DNA of 64,000 bases from Streptomyces lomondensis (GTDB taxonomy: Bacteria; Actinomycetota; Actinomycetes; Streptomycetales; Streptomycetaceae). This document shows, piece by piece, positions 27,460 through 36,000 of this stretch. Under the pieces are notes generated by a model. It worked only from the letters and a program-made list of their open reading frames with translations. It did no database searches and was not told the origin of the DNA. The stretch spans positions 558,001 to 622,000 of the forward strand of contig NZ_BMWC01000002.1 in assembly GCF_014651035.1 (NCBI RefSeq), written 5' to 3'. Positions within the stretch are counted from its first letter, which is position 1. The number at the start of each line of letters is the position of its first letter. Both the position numbers and the translations under genes were made by a program.

Positions 27460-27572
27460 GCAAACAGCCTACGGCTCCCCGGGGCCCGTGTCGGACGTAC
27501 CTGTCGGCCCGTCACCTGCTGCTACCGTCACCTACCGTCACGGCAGGGACTACGACGCGGAGGTGGCCGCCG

Positions 27573-28127
27573 GTGGCAGTCAGCAGCTCGGGAATCGTGG
27601 CCGGGCTCACCGCCGCGGCCCTCGCGACGGTCGGCTACCTCGCCCACCAGGCGGCGCAGACCGTCCCGGCCGGGCTGGGCAGGGCGCAGCCGGGCGCCGC
27701 GCCGGCGGTCGCTCCGTCGAAGGCGCCCCAGGCCCGGAAGGACCCCGCCGCACTGCCCGCCGGGTCCGGCAAGGGCGCCCGGGTCGTGTACTCGCTGCGC
27801 GGCGACCGCGTGTGGCTGGTCGGCGCCGACGAGACGGTCACCCGCACGTTCGAGGTCGACCCGAGCACGGTGGACCCGGCCCCCGGCAGCTACACGGTCA
27901 CGTCCCGCTCGAAGGCGGTCACCGGCTCCGATGGCCTCCCCGTCGAGCACGTCGTGCGGTTCACCAGCGTGGACGGCGTGGTCATCGGCTTCAGCGCGGC
28001 CGTGGACGGCTCGACCGCCGCCCCCGAGCCGAAGGTGCGCACGGGCGGTATCCGCGAGTCGCGCGCGGACGGCGAGGCGATGTGGACCTTCGCGACGATC
28101 GGCCGCAAGGTCGTCGTCGTGCGCTAG
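27573..28127 (+). CDS. Hypothetical membrane-anchored protein
   Basis: 184 residues, not recognised as a named family. The GTG at 27573 follows GGAGGTGGCCGCC, which decides the start over the longer upstream frame. One N-terminal hydrophobic helix (IVAGLTAAALATVGYLAHQA, about residues 6-25), a Pro/Ala-rich linker, then an extracytoplasmic beta-rich domain (RVVYSLRGDRVWLVGADE, RTFEVDPSTVDPAPGSY, VVRFTSVDGVVIGFSAA). The pattern resembles actinobacterial secreted proteins with an L,D-transpeptidase-like N-cap domain but no catalytic motif. Divergent from tsaB. Confidence 0.7.
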   Translation: MAVSSSGIVAGLTAAALATVGYLAHQAAQTVPAGLGRAQPGAAPAVAPSKAPQARKDPAALPAGSGKGARVVYSLRGDRVWLVGADETVTRTFEVDPSTVDPAPGSYTVTSRSKAVTGSDGLPVEHVVRFTSVDGVVIGFSAAVDGSTAAPEPKVRTGGIRESRADGEAMWTFATIGRKVVVVR

Positions 28128-28138
28128 CGGCTGCGCCA

Positions 28139-28166
28139 GGGCCTGATCCGAACCGACAGCCCCTAG
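28139..28166 (-). repeat. Hairpin repeat supplying the stop codon of the 55-residue gene (copy 2)
   Basis: GGGCCTGATCCGAACCGACA followed by GCCCCTAG matches the element at 2914-2939 except for about four positions. The CTAG at its right end provides the TAG stop of the small minus-strand gene. It lies between two convergent genes and its partly paired arms may end transcription. Confidence 0.7.
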
Positions 28167-28330
28167 GCGGCCTCGCGGTGGTCCGCCACCGGCTCGGCGA
28201 GCTCCGGGTCGGGAGCGCGCGGCGGCGTGGAGATCAGCGCCGCGGCCTGGCCCGCCGCCAGCAGGTCACGCATGGTCACCCCGGCGACCGCGAACGGCAG
28301 CGGCTGCCCCTTGCTCTCTGTAGCCGACAT
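28163..28330 (-). CDS. Small conserved hypothetical protein (55 residues)
   Basis: Too short for most gene callers. The ATG is preceded by CAGGAGGCGTCC, a near-perfect ribosome binding site. The protein starts MSATESKGQPLPFAVAGVTM and continues with a hydrophobic-neutral RDLLAAGQAAALISTPPRAP and an acidic end. No transmembrane helix or known domain. Its promoter region carries a perfect 22-base inverted repeat 30 bases before the start, so it is likely tightly regulated. The codon bias matches the neighbours. Function unknown. Confidence 0.65.
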   Translation of the reverse strand: MSATESKGQPLPFAVAGVTMRDLLAAGQAAALISTPPRAPDPELAEPVADHREAA

Positions 28331-28359
28331 GGACGCCTCCTGAAAGGCCGGGGGCGGAC

Positions 28360-28381
28360 GTAGTTAGGTACACCTAACTAC
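28360..28381. promoter_or_regulatory. Perfect 22-base inverted repeat before the 55-residue gene
   Basis: GTAGTTAGGT-AC-ACCTAACTAC: ten-base arms, two-base centre. The TTAGGT/ACCTAA halves recall the iron box of DmdR/IdeR regulators, but those halves are normally seven bases apart, not two, so another dimeric repressor is as likely. It lies 30 bases before the ATG, at a likely operator position. Confidence 0.7.
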
Positions 28382-28501
28382 GGACTGGATACCATGTGAC
28401 CACGCACAAGACGCCGAACGCAACATCTTGCCGACGTCTTGTCGGAACGTTCATCAAAAGACCGCACGGCGGGGCGCCGGCCGCTCAGGCGCCCTGCGGG
28501 A

Positions 28502-29023
28502 TCACGCGATGAGCACGGTCAGGTCAGCGGACGCCCAGCGTTCGCCCAGACCGGTGATCGTCATGTGCCGGACCTCGTCGGTCGTGTCGCCCACCGCCCG
28601 GTGGATGACGACCTGGAGCCGGTCCTCGGTCAGCTCCTCGACCTTGCCCTCGCCCCACTCCACGACGACCACGGACTCCGGCAGCGAGACGTCGAGGTCG
28701 AGGTCCTCCATCTCGTCCAGCCCGCCGGAGAGCCGGTAGGCGTCGACGTGGACCAGCGGCGGCCCGTCGCCCAGGGAGGGATGCACCCGGGCGATCACGA
28801 AGGTCGGCGAGGTGACGGCCCCGCGCACGCCGAGCCCTTCGCCCAGCCCGCGGGTCAGCGTCGTCTTGCCCGCGCCGAGCTCCCCGCTGAGCATCACCAG
28901 GTCGCCCGCGCGCAGCAGTTTCGCGAGCCGGCGGCCCAGCTCCCGCATCTGCTCGGGGGACGTGACGACGATCTGGACGGATCCGGACTCAGCCGGGTTG
29001 TGCGGTGCTGCTGGTGCTTCCAT
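28502..29023 (-). CDS. tsaE: tRNA t6A synthesis ATPase TsaE
   Basis: 173-residue YjeE-type ATPase. Walker A GELGAGKTTLTRGL and the switch-like TSPTFVIARVH and HVDAYRL are present. With TsaB and TsaD it completes the t6A machinery; TsaC is encoded elsewhere. Its start overlaps the end of the upstream hydrolase gene by 35 bases, so the two are probably coupled. Separated from tsaB by three small features rather than adjacent to it. Confidence 0.95.
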   Translation of the reverse strand: MEAPAAPHNPAESGSVQIVVTSPEQMRELGRRLAKLLRAGDLVMLSGELGAGKTTLTRGLGEGLGVRGAVTSPTFVIARVHPSLGDGPPLVHVDAYRLSGGLDEMEDLDLDVSLPESVVVVEWGEGKVEELTEDRLQVVIHRAVGDTTDEVRHMTITGLGERWASADLTVLIA

Positions 29024-30248
29024 AGCCCTTCACGGTAGCTCCTGCGGGCACGGCACCCGTGCGGGTGAGCAGGTCGGCGAGGCGGTCGGTGACCACTTCC
29101 GGGTGTTCCAGCATCACCAGGTGCCCCGCGTCCGGCACCAGCACCAGCTCGGCGTCCGGCAGCAGGTCGGCGATCGCCTCGCTGTGCTCACTGGGCGTGA
29201 CCAGGTCCTGCACGCCGGCCAGGACGAGGACCGGCATGTCCGCGAAGTAGGCGAGGGCCTCGGTCTTGTCGTGGTCGTTGAACGCCGGGTAGTACTCGGC
29301 GACCACGTCGATCGGCGTGCTCTCGATCATCCGCTCGGCGAACCGGGCCACGGCCGGGTCGACGTCCCGGGACGCGAACGAGTACCGCTTGATGACCCCG
29401 GCGAACAGGTCCGCGGTGGCCCGGCGCCCCTTCTCCACCAGCTCGGCCCGCTGCCCCAGCGCCTTCAGCACCCCGGGCAGCACCCGCCGCACCGCGTTGA
29501 CGCCCGCGACGGGAAGCCCGTAGTTGACCTCGCCGAGGCGCCCCGACGACGTCCCGACGAACGCGACTCCGAGGACCCGCTCGCGGATCAGCTCGGGGTA
29601 CTGGTCGGCCAGCGCCATCACCGTCATGCCGCCCATGGAGTGCCCGACGAGCACGATGGGCCCCTCGGGGACGGCAGCGTCGATGACGGCCTTCAGGTCG
29701 CGGCCCAGCTGCTCGATGGTGACCGGCTCGTCGTCCCGGTGCTGGGCGACGCCCCGGCCGGACCGGCCGTGGCTGCGCTGGTCCCAGTGCACGGTCCGGA
29801 CGACGCCCCGCAGGGCCGCCCGCTGGAAGTGCCAGGAGTCCTGGCTGAGGCAGTAGCCGTGGCTGAAGACGACGGTGACGGGCGCGGGTGCCTTGCGGCC
29901 GAAGAGCCGCCGGCGGCGCGAGCCCATGGCCGGGGCGGCTTCCGGGTCGACGTCGTCGACCTCGTAGTACAGCTCCGTGCCGTCGTCGGCGAACGCCTTG
30001 CCGGGCATGCCGCGCAGCGAGCCGTAGGGTCCCGCCGAGTCCAGAGCCAGCCGGGCCTTCTGGCGCATGCCGCGGCCGACCGTCATCCGCTCCAGGGCGA
30101 CACCGGCGGCCGCGCCCGCGGCCACCACGCCTATCGCGACGCCGGCGATGCCGGTCGCCCGGCGCCAGCCTCCCGCGGCCGTCGCGGCGGAGGCCGCGAC
30201 GGCCGCGGAGGCGACGTCCGCGACGACCTCCGCACTGCTCTCGCTCAC
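28989..30248 (-). CDS. Alpha/beta hydrolase with N-terminal membrane anchor
   Basis: 419 residues. An Ala-rich hydrophobic segment near residues 28-52 (ATGIAGVAIGVVAAGAAAG) would anchor it in the membrane, followed by an alpha/beta hydrolase fold: oxyanion-region VFSHGYCLSQDSW, nucleophile elbow LVGHSMGGMT (Ser), and the late His in VPDAGHLVMLEHP. Resembles lysophospholipase/bromoperoxidase-like hydrolases; the substrate is unknown. GTG start. Lies between alr and tsaE on the same strand, a gene order repeated in many actinobacteria (alr - hydrolase - tsaE - tsaB - rimI - tsaD). Confidence 0.9.
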   Translation of the reverse strand: MSESSAEVVADVASAAVAASAATAAGGWRRATGIAGVAIGVVAAGAAAGVALERMTVGRGMRQKARLALDSAGPYGSLRGMPGKAFADDGTELYYEVDDVDPEAAPAMGSRRRRLFGRKAPAPVTVVFSHGYCLSQDSWHFQRAALRGVVRTVHWDQRSHGRSGRGVAQHRDDEPVTIEQLGRDLKAVIDAAVPEGPIVLVGHSMGGMTVMALADQYPELIRERVLGVAFVGTSSGRLGEVNYGLPVAGVNAVRRVLPGVLKALGQRAELVEKGRRATADLFAGVIKRYSFASRDVDPAVARFAERMIESTPIDVVAEYYPAFNDHDKTEALAYFADMPVLVLAGVQDLVTPSEHSEAIADLLPDAELVLVPDAGHLVMLEHPEVVTDRLADLLTRTGAVPAGATVKGYGSTSSTAQPG

Positions 30249-30373
30249 GTACCGCTCCTCTTCGCCGGGCTGCCGATCGGGTGACTCACTGGGTCGGATG
30301 ATGTCGTGTGGCTGTGTGGCCGGTGTTACCAGGGTGCCTGTCGTTCTTCGGGTGACCGGTTCCCCTGTGCGAG

Positions 30374-31540
30374 TTACCCGTCCTGTTCCTCATTCACATA
30401 GACGCGGGGAACACGCGTTCCGATCCGGGTCACGATCTCGTAGGCGATGGTTCCGGCCGCCTGCGCCCAGTCCTCGGCGGTGGGCTCCCCGCGGTCCCCG
30501 GGCCCGAAGAGGACCGCCTCGGTGCCCGGGGCGGGCTCGTCGCCGCCCAGGTCGACGACGAACTGGTCCATGGCGACCCGCCCGGCGATCGTGCGCCACT
30601 TGCCCTCGACCAGGACCGGGCCGGCCGAGGAGGCGTGCCGCGGGATGCCGTCGGCGTAGCCCAGCGGCACGAGGCCGAGGGTGGTCTCGCCGGGCGTCAC
30701 GTACCGGTGTCCGTAGCTGACGCCGTGCCCGCCCGGGACGTGCTTGACCAGGGCGAGCGAGGCGGACAGCGTCATCACCGGGCGCAGCCCGAAGTCGGCC
30801 GGGGTGCCGAGCTCGGGGCTCGGCGAGATGCCGTAGGTGGCGATGCCGGTGCGGACCAGGTCGAAGTGGCTCTCGGGGAGCGTGAGGGTGGCCGGCGAGT
30901 TGGCGATGTGCCGGACCTCGGGCCGGACGCCCTGCTGCTCGGCGTACGCGACCATCTCGCGGAAGCGGCCGAGCTGGGCGGCGATGGCGGGGTGCCCGGG
31001 CTCGTCGGCGCAGGCGAAGTGCGACCACAGCCCCGTGACGCGCAGCAGCCCCTCGGCCTCGGCGCGCAGCGCCGCGCGGACCAGCTCGGCCCAGTCGCCG
31101 GGCTGGCAGCCGTTGCGGCCGAGCCCGGTGTCGGCCTTGAGCTGCACGCGAGCGGGCCGGTCGGCTCCCCGGGCGGCCCGGGTGACCTCCTCCAGGGCCC
31201 ACATCCCGCTGACGGAGACGTCCAGCTCGGCGTCGATCGCCTCGCGCCACGGCCCGCCGGGCGTCCACAGCCAGCACATGATGCGGCCCGGCAGCCCGGC
31301 GGCCCTCAGGGCGAGGGCCTCCTCGGGCGTGGCCGTGCCCAGCCAGCTCGCCCCCGCGGCGACGGCGGCGCGGGCGCACGGCACAGCCCCGTGGCCGTAC
31401 GCCTCGGACTTCACCACGGCCATCAGGGCCGCGCCCGGCGCATGGGCACGCAGGGCCCGCACATTGGCCCGCAGGGCGGCCAGGTCGATCTCGGCGCGGG
31501 CCCGCAGGGGCGCGGTCCGCAGGGCTGTTCTCTCGCTCAT
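30374..31540 (-). CDS. alr: Alanine racemase
   Basis: 388-residue PLP enzyme making D-alanine for peptidoglycan. PLP lysine Lys44 lies in AVVKSEAYGHG (the usual VKANAYGHG is altered to KSEA, still with the Lys and the Tyr-Gly-His), and the catalytic Tyr is in SYGHRYVTPGE near the C-terminal domain. The start at 31540 gives the natural MSERTALRTAPLRARAEIDL; no good ribosome binding site is seen, and a longer GTG frame exists. First of the alr - hydrolase - tsaE run. Confidence 0.95.
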   Translation of the reverse strand: MSERTALRTAPLRARAEIDLAALRANVRALRAHAPGAALMAVVKSEAYGHGAVPCARAAVAAGASWLGTATPEEALALRAAGLPGRIMCWLWTPGGPWREAIDAELDVSVSGMWALEEVTRAARGADRPARVQLKADTGLGRNGCQPGDWAELVRAALRAEAEGLLRVTGLWSHFACADEPGHPAIAAQLGRFREMVAYAEQQGVRPEVRHIANSPATLTLPESHFDLVRTGIATYGISPSPELGTPADFGLRPVMTLSASLALVKHVPGGHGVSYGHRYVTPGETTLGLVPLGYADGIPRHASSAGPVLVEGKWRTIAGRVAMDQFVVDLGGDEPAPGTEAVLFGPGDRGEPTAEDWAQAAGTIAYEIVTRIGTRVPRVYVNEEQDG

Positions 31541-31600
31541 CGCGCCCAGTGTCTCAGAGCGCCCCGACACGCCCGAGCCAGCGGCCCACCCGGAGGCCGT

Positions 31601-32488
31601 CTACGTCCCGGGCCGCCGCCCCCACACGAACACCCGGTCGCCCTTCTTCAGCACGCCCCACAGCCTCCGCGCGTCACCCACGGTGAGGTTCACGCAGCCC
31701 ATCGAGCCGACGGCGGTGTGGAGGCTGCCGTAGACGCCGTGGAAGGCCTGTCCGCCGCTGAAGAACTGGGAGTACGGCATGGGCGTGTTGTACAGCGTCG
31801 ACCAGTGGTTCTTGTGCCGCCAGTAGATCTTGTGCCACCCGGCGCGCGTCCGGTATCCGGCCCGCCCGCTGCGGATGGGCACCGCCCCGAACACGACCTG
31901 CCTGCCCTTCTGTACCCACATCAGCTGCCGGCTGAGATCCACGCACGCCACGGGGTAGGCCCGCACCGGACACTTCCCGGCGGCGTTCGGGTTCCGCCGG
32001 GCCGACAGGTACCGCATCCGCGACCAGGTCACCGGCCCGGCGAACCCGATGGCCGGCTTGATCCCCTGCCGCACCTGGAACGCCCGGATGGCCCGGCAGT
32101 CCGCCGCCGACTGCCTCCCGTCCACCCTCAGCCCCAGCCACCGCTCGACCTGCCGCTGATACGGCCCGGCCTTCCGCGTACAGCTCACCTGCGCGACCGC
32201 CTCCCCCAACGGCACGTACTCGACGAGCGCGTACGTCCCCGCCACCGCCCTGCGCGGCTCGACGGCGTCCTCCTCGGCCGACGGCGTGTACACCACCGGC
32301 GGCAGCGCCTGGTCGGGCGTATCGACGGACCAGGGCTGGGCCGGCCCCGGCGCGACCCCCGGGACCAGCTCGCCCAGGGGGCCGGGAGCCGGCGGCACGG
32401 GAGCGGCACCGGCGACTCCGACGGGCAGCGCGGCGACGACGGCGAGCAGGAGGGCGAGGGCACGGCCGGCGGTACGTCTGCGGGTCAT
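31601..32488 (-). CDS. Secreted L,D-transpeptidase with N-terminal peptidoglycan-binding domain
   Basis: 295 residues. The ATG at 32488 opens a signal peptide ending near VGVAGAA (residue about 28). A peptidoglycan-binding domain (QRQVERWLGLRVDGRQSAAD...) precedes the YkuD catalytic domain with the H-G-V-Y-G ... S-M-G-C-V-N-L motif (His250, Cys265). Such enzymes form 3-3 cross-links in peptidoglycan or attach proteins. Next to alr, consistent with a wall-synthesis neighbourhood. Not in an obvious operon; 60 bases separate it from alr. Confidence 0.92.
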   Translation of the reverse strand: MTRRRTAGRALALLLAVVAALPVGVAGAAPVPPAPGPLGELVPGVAPGPAQPWSVDTPDQALPPVVYTPSAEEDAVEPRRAVAGTYALVEYVPLGEAVAQVSCTRKAGPYQRQVERWLGLRVDGRQSAADCRAIRAFQVRQGIKPAIGFAGPVTWSRMRYLSARRNPNAAGKCPVRAYPVACVDLSRQLMWVQKGRQVVFGAVPIRSGRAGYRTRAGWHKIYWRHKNHWSTLYNTPMPYSQFFSGGQAFHGVYGSLHTAVGSMGCVNLTVGDARRLWGVLKKGDRVFVWGRRPGT

Positions 32489-32566
32489 ACGATCAGAAAA
32501 CCGCGGCCGGCCGCGGCCCCCGGGCCGCCGCGCGGCACGGGTCACCCAGAGGCATCAGCCACACTC

Positions 32567-32615
32567 AGCCCGTCCGGCGCTTGAGGACGAGGCCGTTCAG
32601 GCCGAAGCGGGGGCG
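32567..32615. repeat. Dispersed Streptomyces intergenic element GTCCGGCGCTTGAGGACGAG
   Basis: AGCCCGTCCGGCGCTTGAGG followed by ACGAGGCCGTTCAGGCCGAA lies in the 170-base gap between the L,D-transpeptidase and nnr. I recall closely similar sequences (GTCCGGCGTTTGAGGACGAG) recurring in gaps across Streptomyces genomes. It contains GGCC/GGCC and can fold; no protein is encoded. Confidence 0.65.
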
Positions 32616-32658
32616 ACCCCACCCCCACAGCAACCCCCACCGACCCGCACGCGCGCAC

Positions 32659-34107
32659 TCACCCCAGCACGTTCCGCCAAGCCCCGGGAATGCCCTCCGC
32701 CACGTCATGCGCCCCCACCGGCGCCCCCTCCGCCGCCAGCCGTCCCGCAAGCCCGTGCACATACGCCCCCACACTCCCCGCGTCCACCGCCGACAGCCCC
32801 GCCGCCAGCAACGACCCGGCCAGCCCCGACAGCACGTCCCCGCTCCCCGCCGTGGCCAGCCAGGACGTCCCCGTCGGATTCACCCGCACCGCACCGCCCC
32901 CGGAGTCGGCCACCAGCGTCGTGGACCCCTTCAGCAGCACCGTCGCCCCGTACCGCCCCGCCAGCTCCCGCACCGCCGCCAGCCGAGCCCCCTCGACCTC
33001 CCCCCGCTCCACCCCCAGCAGTGCCGCAGCCTCCCCGGCATGCGGTGTCAGCAACGTCGGCGCCCGGCGCCCCCGCACGACACCCACCTCCGCCAACCGC
33101 AGCCCGTCGGCATCGACCAGCACCGGAACGTCCGCCGCCAGCACCTCCCCCACCGTCGCCGCGTCGTCCCCGGCCCCCGGCCCCACGACCCACGCCTGCA
33201 CCCGCCCGGCGCGCTTCGGTCCCTGGTCCGACACGAGCGTCTCGGGGAAGCGCGCGATGACCGCGTCCCCGGCCGGCCCGACGTACCGCACTGCCCCGGC
33301 CCCGCCCCGCAGCGCCCCCGCGACGGCGAGCACGGCGGCCCCGGGGTACCGCGCCGACCCGGCGGCGATCCCGACGACCCCCCGCCGGTACTTGTCGCTC
33401 TCCGCCCGCGGCACCGGCAGCAGCTCGGCCACATCCGCGTGCTGCAACGCCTCCAGCTCCGGCTCGGCCGGCAGCTCCAGCCCGATGTCGACCAGCCGCA
33501 CCGAGCCCGCGTACTCCCGCGCCGGGTCGATGAGCAGCCCCGGCTTGTGCGTCCCGAAGGTCACCGTCAGATCGGCCCGGACCGCGACACCGCGCACCTC
33601 CCCGGTGTCGACGTCGACCCCGCTCGGCAGATCGACGGCGACGACCGCGCCCCGCGACCGCCCGGCGGCGGCCGCCAGCGGCACCGCGTCCGGCCGCAGC
33701 CCGCCCTTCCCGCCGATCCCGACGATGCCGTCGACGACGAGGTCGGCCCGCTCGACCAGTTCCTCGACCCCACCGGCCCCGACGGCCTCGCCGACCCCCA
33801 CGGCCCGGCCCCCGGCCCGCCGCAGCGCCGTGAGCCCCGCGGCGTGAGCCCGCTCCGGCGCGAGCAGCACCGCCGTCACCCCGGCCCCGCGCCGGGCCAG
33901 CCGGGCCCCGGCGAACAGCGCGTCACCCCCGTTGTCGCCGCTGCCGACCAACAGCACGACCCGGCTGCCGTACACCCGCCCCAGCAGATCGGCGCAGGCC
34001 GCGGCGAGCCCGGCGGCGGCGCGCTGCATCAGCGCCCCCTCCGGCAGCCGCGCCATCAGTTCCCGTTCGGCGGTCCTGACCGTGTCCACGCTGTACGCAC
34101 TACGCAT
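32659..34107 (-). CDS. nnr: Bifunctional NAD(P)H-hydrate epimerase / ADP-dependent dehydratase
   Basis: 482-residue metabolite-repair enzyme that restores NAD(P)H from its hydrated form. The N-terminal YjeF_N epimerase domain has VLLVGSGDNGGDALFAGA; the C-terminal ribokinase-like dehydratase has TPHAGEAAALLG and GSGDVLSGLAGSLLAAGL near the end. The ATG at 34107 begins MRSAYSVDTVRTAERELM, as in other actinobacteria; the longer frame was rejected. Same strand and cluster as acpS and alr, the familiar actinobacterial order acpS - nnr - alr. Confidence 0.95.
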   Translation of the reverse strand: MRSAYSVDTVRTAERELMARLPEGALMQRAAAGLAAACADLLGRVYGSRVVLLVGSGDNGGDALFAGARLARRGAGVTAVLLAPERAHAAGLTALRRAGGRAVGVGEAVGAGGVEELVERADLVVDGIVGIGGKGGLRPDAVPLAAAAGRSRGAVVAVDLPSGVDVDTGEVRGVAVRADLTVTFGTHKPGLLIDPAREYAGSVRLVDIGLELPAEPELEALQHADVAELLPVPRAESDKYRRGVVGIAAGSARYPGAAVLAVAGALRGGAGAVRYVGPAGDAVIARFPETLVSDQGPKRAGRVQAWVVGPGAGDDAATVGEVLAADVPVLVDADGLRLAEVGVVRGRRAPTLLTPHAGEAAALLGVERGEVEGARLAAVRELAGRYGATVLLKGSTTLVADSGGGAVRVNPTGTSWLATAGSGDVLSGLAGSLLAAGLSAVDAGSVGAYVHGLAGRLAAEGAPVGAHDVAEGIPGAWRNVLG

Positions 34108-34180
34108 GCGGTCGAGTTTCCCGTACGACCGCCGGACCACTCCCCCGTATCCCGCACAACTCCGATCCGTGTCGCATCCA

Positions 34181-34209
34181 TTGACGCTTTGCCGTCCCTT
34201 TGCCAGACT
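34181..34209 (+). promoter_or_regulatory. Promoter of the secreted beta-helix gene
   Basis: TTGACG (34181-34186) and CAGACT (34204-34209) are 17 bases apart, a good match to a housekeeping (HrdB) promoter. The ATG follows 57 bases later. Confidence 0.7.
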
Positions 34210-34220
34210 CCCGGCGCGCA

Positions 34221-34232
34221 GAAAGCGCTTGC
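34221..34232. promoter_or_regulatory. LacI-type operator GAAAGCGCTTGC
   Basis: Centred on AGCGCT, with only the outermost pair imperfect relative to GAAAGCGCTTTC, a recurrent operator for LacI-family sugar repressors. It lies about 12 bases after the -10 element, where binding would block transcription of the beta-helix gene. Confidence 0.65.
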
Positions 34233-34265
34233 GCACCCCCCACATTCGACGAAACCGAGGCCTCC

Positions 34266-35420
34266 ATGGGACGCAGAGCCGCATTCCTCGCCGCCGCGGG
34301 TGCCACCGCCCTCCTCACCGCCGCCGGCACCATGACCGCCCCCGCCACGGCCGCCCCCACCCGAGCACTGGCCTGCGGAGACGGCTCCTACCAGGCCGAG
34401 GCCGTGCAGAGCGGCAGCAACTGGACCGCCCGGCGCGGCGGCAGCACGGTCTACACCGGCACCGACATGCGCGCCGCCGTCCAGGCGGCGGTCAACAGCC
34501 TCAGCGCGGGCCGCACATCGAAGGAACGGGTCGTGGTCCGCGGCTCGGGCTCGATCTCGGCGGGCTCGCGCATCTCGCTCCCGAGCTACACCGTCCTCGA
34601 CGTCTGCGGCACCATCAACGTCACCGGCACCGGCTCGGGCGACCAGGCGCCGGTGTACTCGCGCGGCACGCGTGACGTGGAGGTCCAGAACCTCAAGCTC
34701 ACCGGCACGCCGCTGTACGGCATCTTCATGCGCAACGTCCAGAACGTCGTGCTCGGCCAGATCGACATGCGACTCTCCCGCGGCCTGGGCATCCGCATCG
34801 ACAACCGCGGCGACACGAGCCAGTGGACGCGCAACGTCCGCATCGACAACGTCTACGTCTCCGGCGCGTCCAGCCACGCGGTCGAGACGTACGGCGTGGA
34901 CGGCATCACCATCGGCACGGTGACGGCCCGCAACGTCGGCGAGTCGGGCCTGCTGCTCAACCAGACCATCAACGCCAACGTCACCAAGGTCGACGCGGAG
35001 AACGCGGGCACGGGCACCGGCTACGCCGCCTTCCGCATGGCCAACCGCAACGGCCGGGTCGGCAGCGGCTACCCCACCAACATCCGGGTCGGCGAGGTCA
35101 CAGCCCGCGGTGGCGGACGCGGCGTGTTCTGCGTGTCGGAGAGCGGCGGCGCCGTCATCAACAAGGTGACGCTCTCCAACACCGGCAACAACTCGGTCCT
35201 GATCGAGAACTGCTACAACGTCAACCTCGCGGCCCAGAGCGGCACGATCAACGGCGGCGGCGAACTGCGACTGGCCGCCCGCTCGGACTTCCCGAACAAC
35301 AAGGACATCACCATCCAGAACCTGACGGTCACCAACTCGGCCATCAGGGAGAGCCCCTGCGGCGAGAACACGACGTTCCGCAACATCACGCGGGTGAACA
35401 GCAGCCAGACCATCTGCTGA
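34266..35420 (+). CDS. Secreted right-handed beta-helix protein, probable polysaccharide-active enzyme
   Basis: 384 residues with a signal peptide (RRAAFLAAAGATALLTAAG ... PATAAPTRA, cleavage near residue 31). The body consists of parallel beta-helix rungs with short V/I-x-N-x-x-I repeats (VEVQNLKLTGTPLYGIFMRN, VRIDNVYVSG, ITIGTVTARNVGESG). Fold and export fit pectate lyases or polygalacturonases; GH28-like TGSGD and a catalytic Asp pair are not clear, so the activity is open. Its own promoter and a sugar-type operator support a carbohydrate-induced enzyme. The only plus-strand gene between nnr and acpS; ends in a strong hairpin. Confidence 0.8.
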   Translation: MGRRAAFLAAAGATALLTAAGTMTAPATAAPTRALACGDGSYQAEAVQSGSNWTARRGGSTVYTGTDMRAAVQAAVNSLSAGRTSKERVVVRGSGSISAGSRISLPSYTVLDVCGTINVTGTGSGDQAPVYSRGTRDVEVQNLKLTGTPLYGIFMRNVQNVVLGQIDMRLSRGLGIRIDNRGDTSQWTRNVRIDNVYVSGASSHAVETYGVDGITIGTVTARNVGESGLLLNQTINANVTKVDAENAGTGTGYAAFRMANRNGRVGSGYPTNIRVGEVTARGGGRGVFCVSESGGAVINKVTLSNTGNNSVLIENCYNVNLAAQSGTINGGGELRLAARSDFPNNKDITIQNLTVTNSAIRESPCGENTTFRNITRVNSSQTIC

Positions 35421-35437
35421 CCGGGCCCCACCGCCCC

Positions 35438-35468
35438 GGAGCCTCCGCCCTCACCGGGCGGAGGCTCC
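35438..35468 (+). terminator. Terminator of the beta-helix gene
   Basis: GGAGCCTCCGCCC (35438-35450) and GGGCGGAGGCTCC (35456-35468) form a perfect 13-bp stem with loop TCACC. It is 18 bases after the stop. Confidence 0.9.
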
Positions 35469-35563
35469 GCCGCCCAGGAGACTCAGCGCCCGCACAGCGT
35501 CGCGCTCGACACCCGCGATGTCCCCGAGGACGGCGCCAAGCCTCCAGCCGCGCGGAAAGCCGC

Positions 35564-35935
35564 TCACCCCTCCGCGATCACCACGGCGGAGGCCACCCCC
35601 GCGTCATGGCTCAGGGACACGTGCCAGGACCGCACTCCGAGTTCGGCGGCCCGGGCGGCCACCGTCCCGGTCACCCGCAGCCGGGGCTGCCCGCTGTCCT
35701 CGACACACACCTCGGCGTCGGTCCAGAGCAGCCCGGCCGGCGCACCCAGCGCCTTGGCCAGGGCCTCCTTGGCGGCGAACCGCGCGGCCAGCGAGGCGAC
35801 GCCCCGCCGCTCCCCGCTGGGCAGCAGCAACTCCCGCTCCACGAACAGCCGCTCGGCCAGCGCGGGCGTCCGCTCCAGGGACGCCGCGAACCGATCGATC
35901 TCGGCGACGTCGATCCCGACCCCGATGATGCTCAT
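35564..35935 (-). CDS. acpS: Holo-[acyl-carrier-protein] synthase
   Basis: 123-residue enzyme that loads 4'-phosphopantetheine from CoA onto ACP for fatty-acid synthesis. Typical motifs: [12 protein letters not shown] with the Mg-binding Asp, and [13 protein letters not shown] with the catalytic Glu/Lys; [16 protein letters not shown] ends the fold. Upstream of nnr on the same strand, with the beta-helix gene inserted between them on the other strand. Confidence 0.96.
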   Translation of the reverse strand: MSIIGVGIDVAEIDRFAASLERTPALAERLFVERELLLPSGERRGVASLAARFAAKEALAKALGAPAGLLWTDAEVCVEDSGQPRLRVTGTVAARAAELGVRSWHVSLSHDAGVASAVVIAEG

Positions 35936-36000
35936 GCCAGCACCCTACGGTCATGCCGGGGCGCCCCCGACGACACCGGGCCCGTTGGCCGCCGCCTAGC

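Noticed and set aside
26303..27463. Single 386-codon frame joining tsaB region and rimI
   Set aside because: The first half is tsaB read in the wrong frame; the GNAT domain begins at the GTG overlapping the tsaB stop.
28360..28381. Iron box (DmdR1/IdeR operator)
   Set aside because: TTAGGT and ACCTAA halves are present but spaced 2 bases apart instead of 7, so it is reported as a palindrome of unknown regulator.
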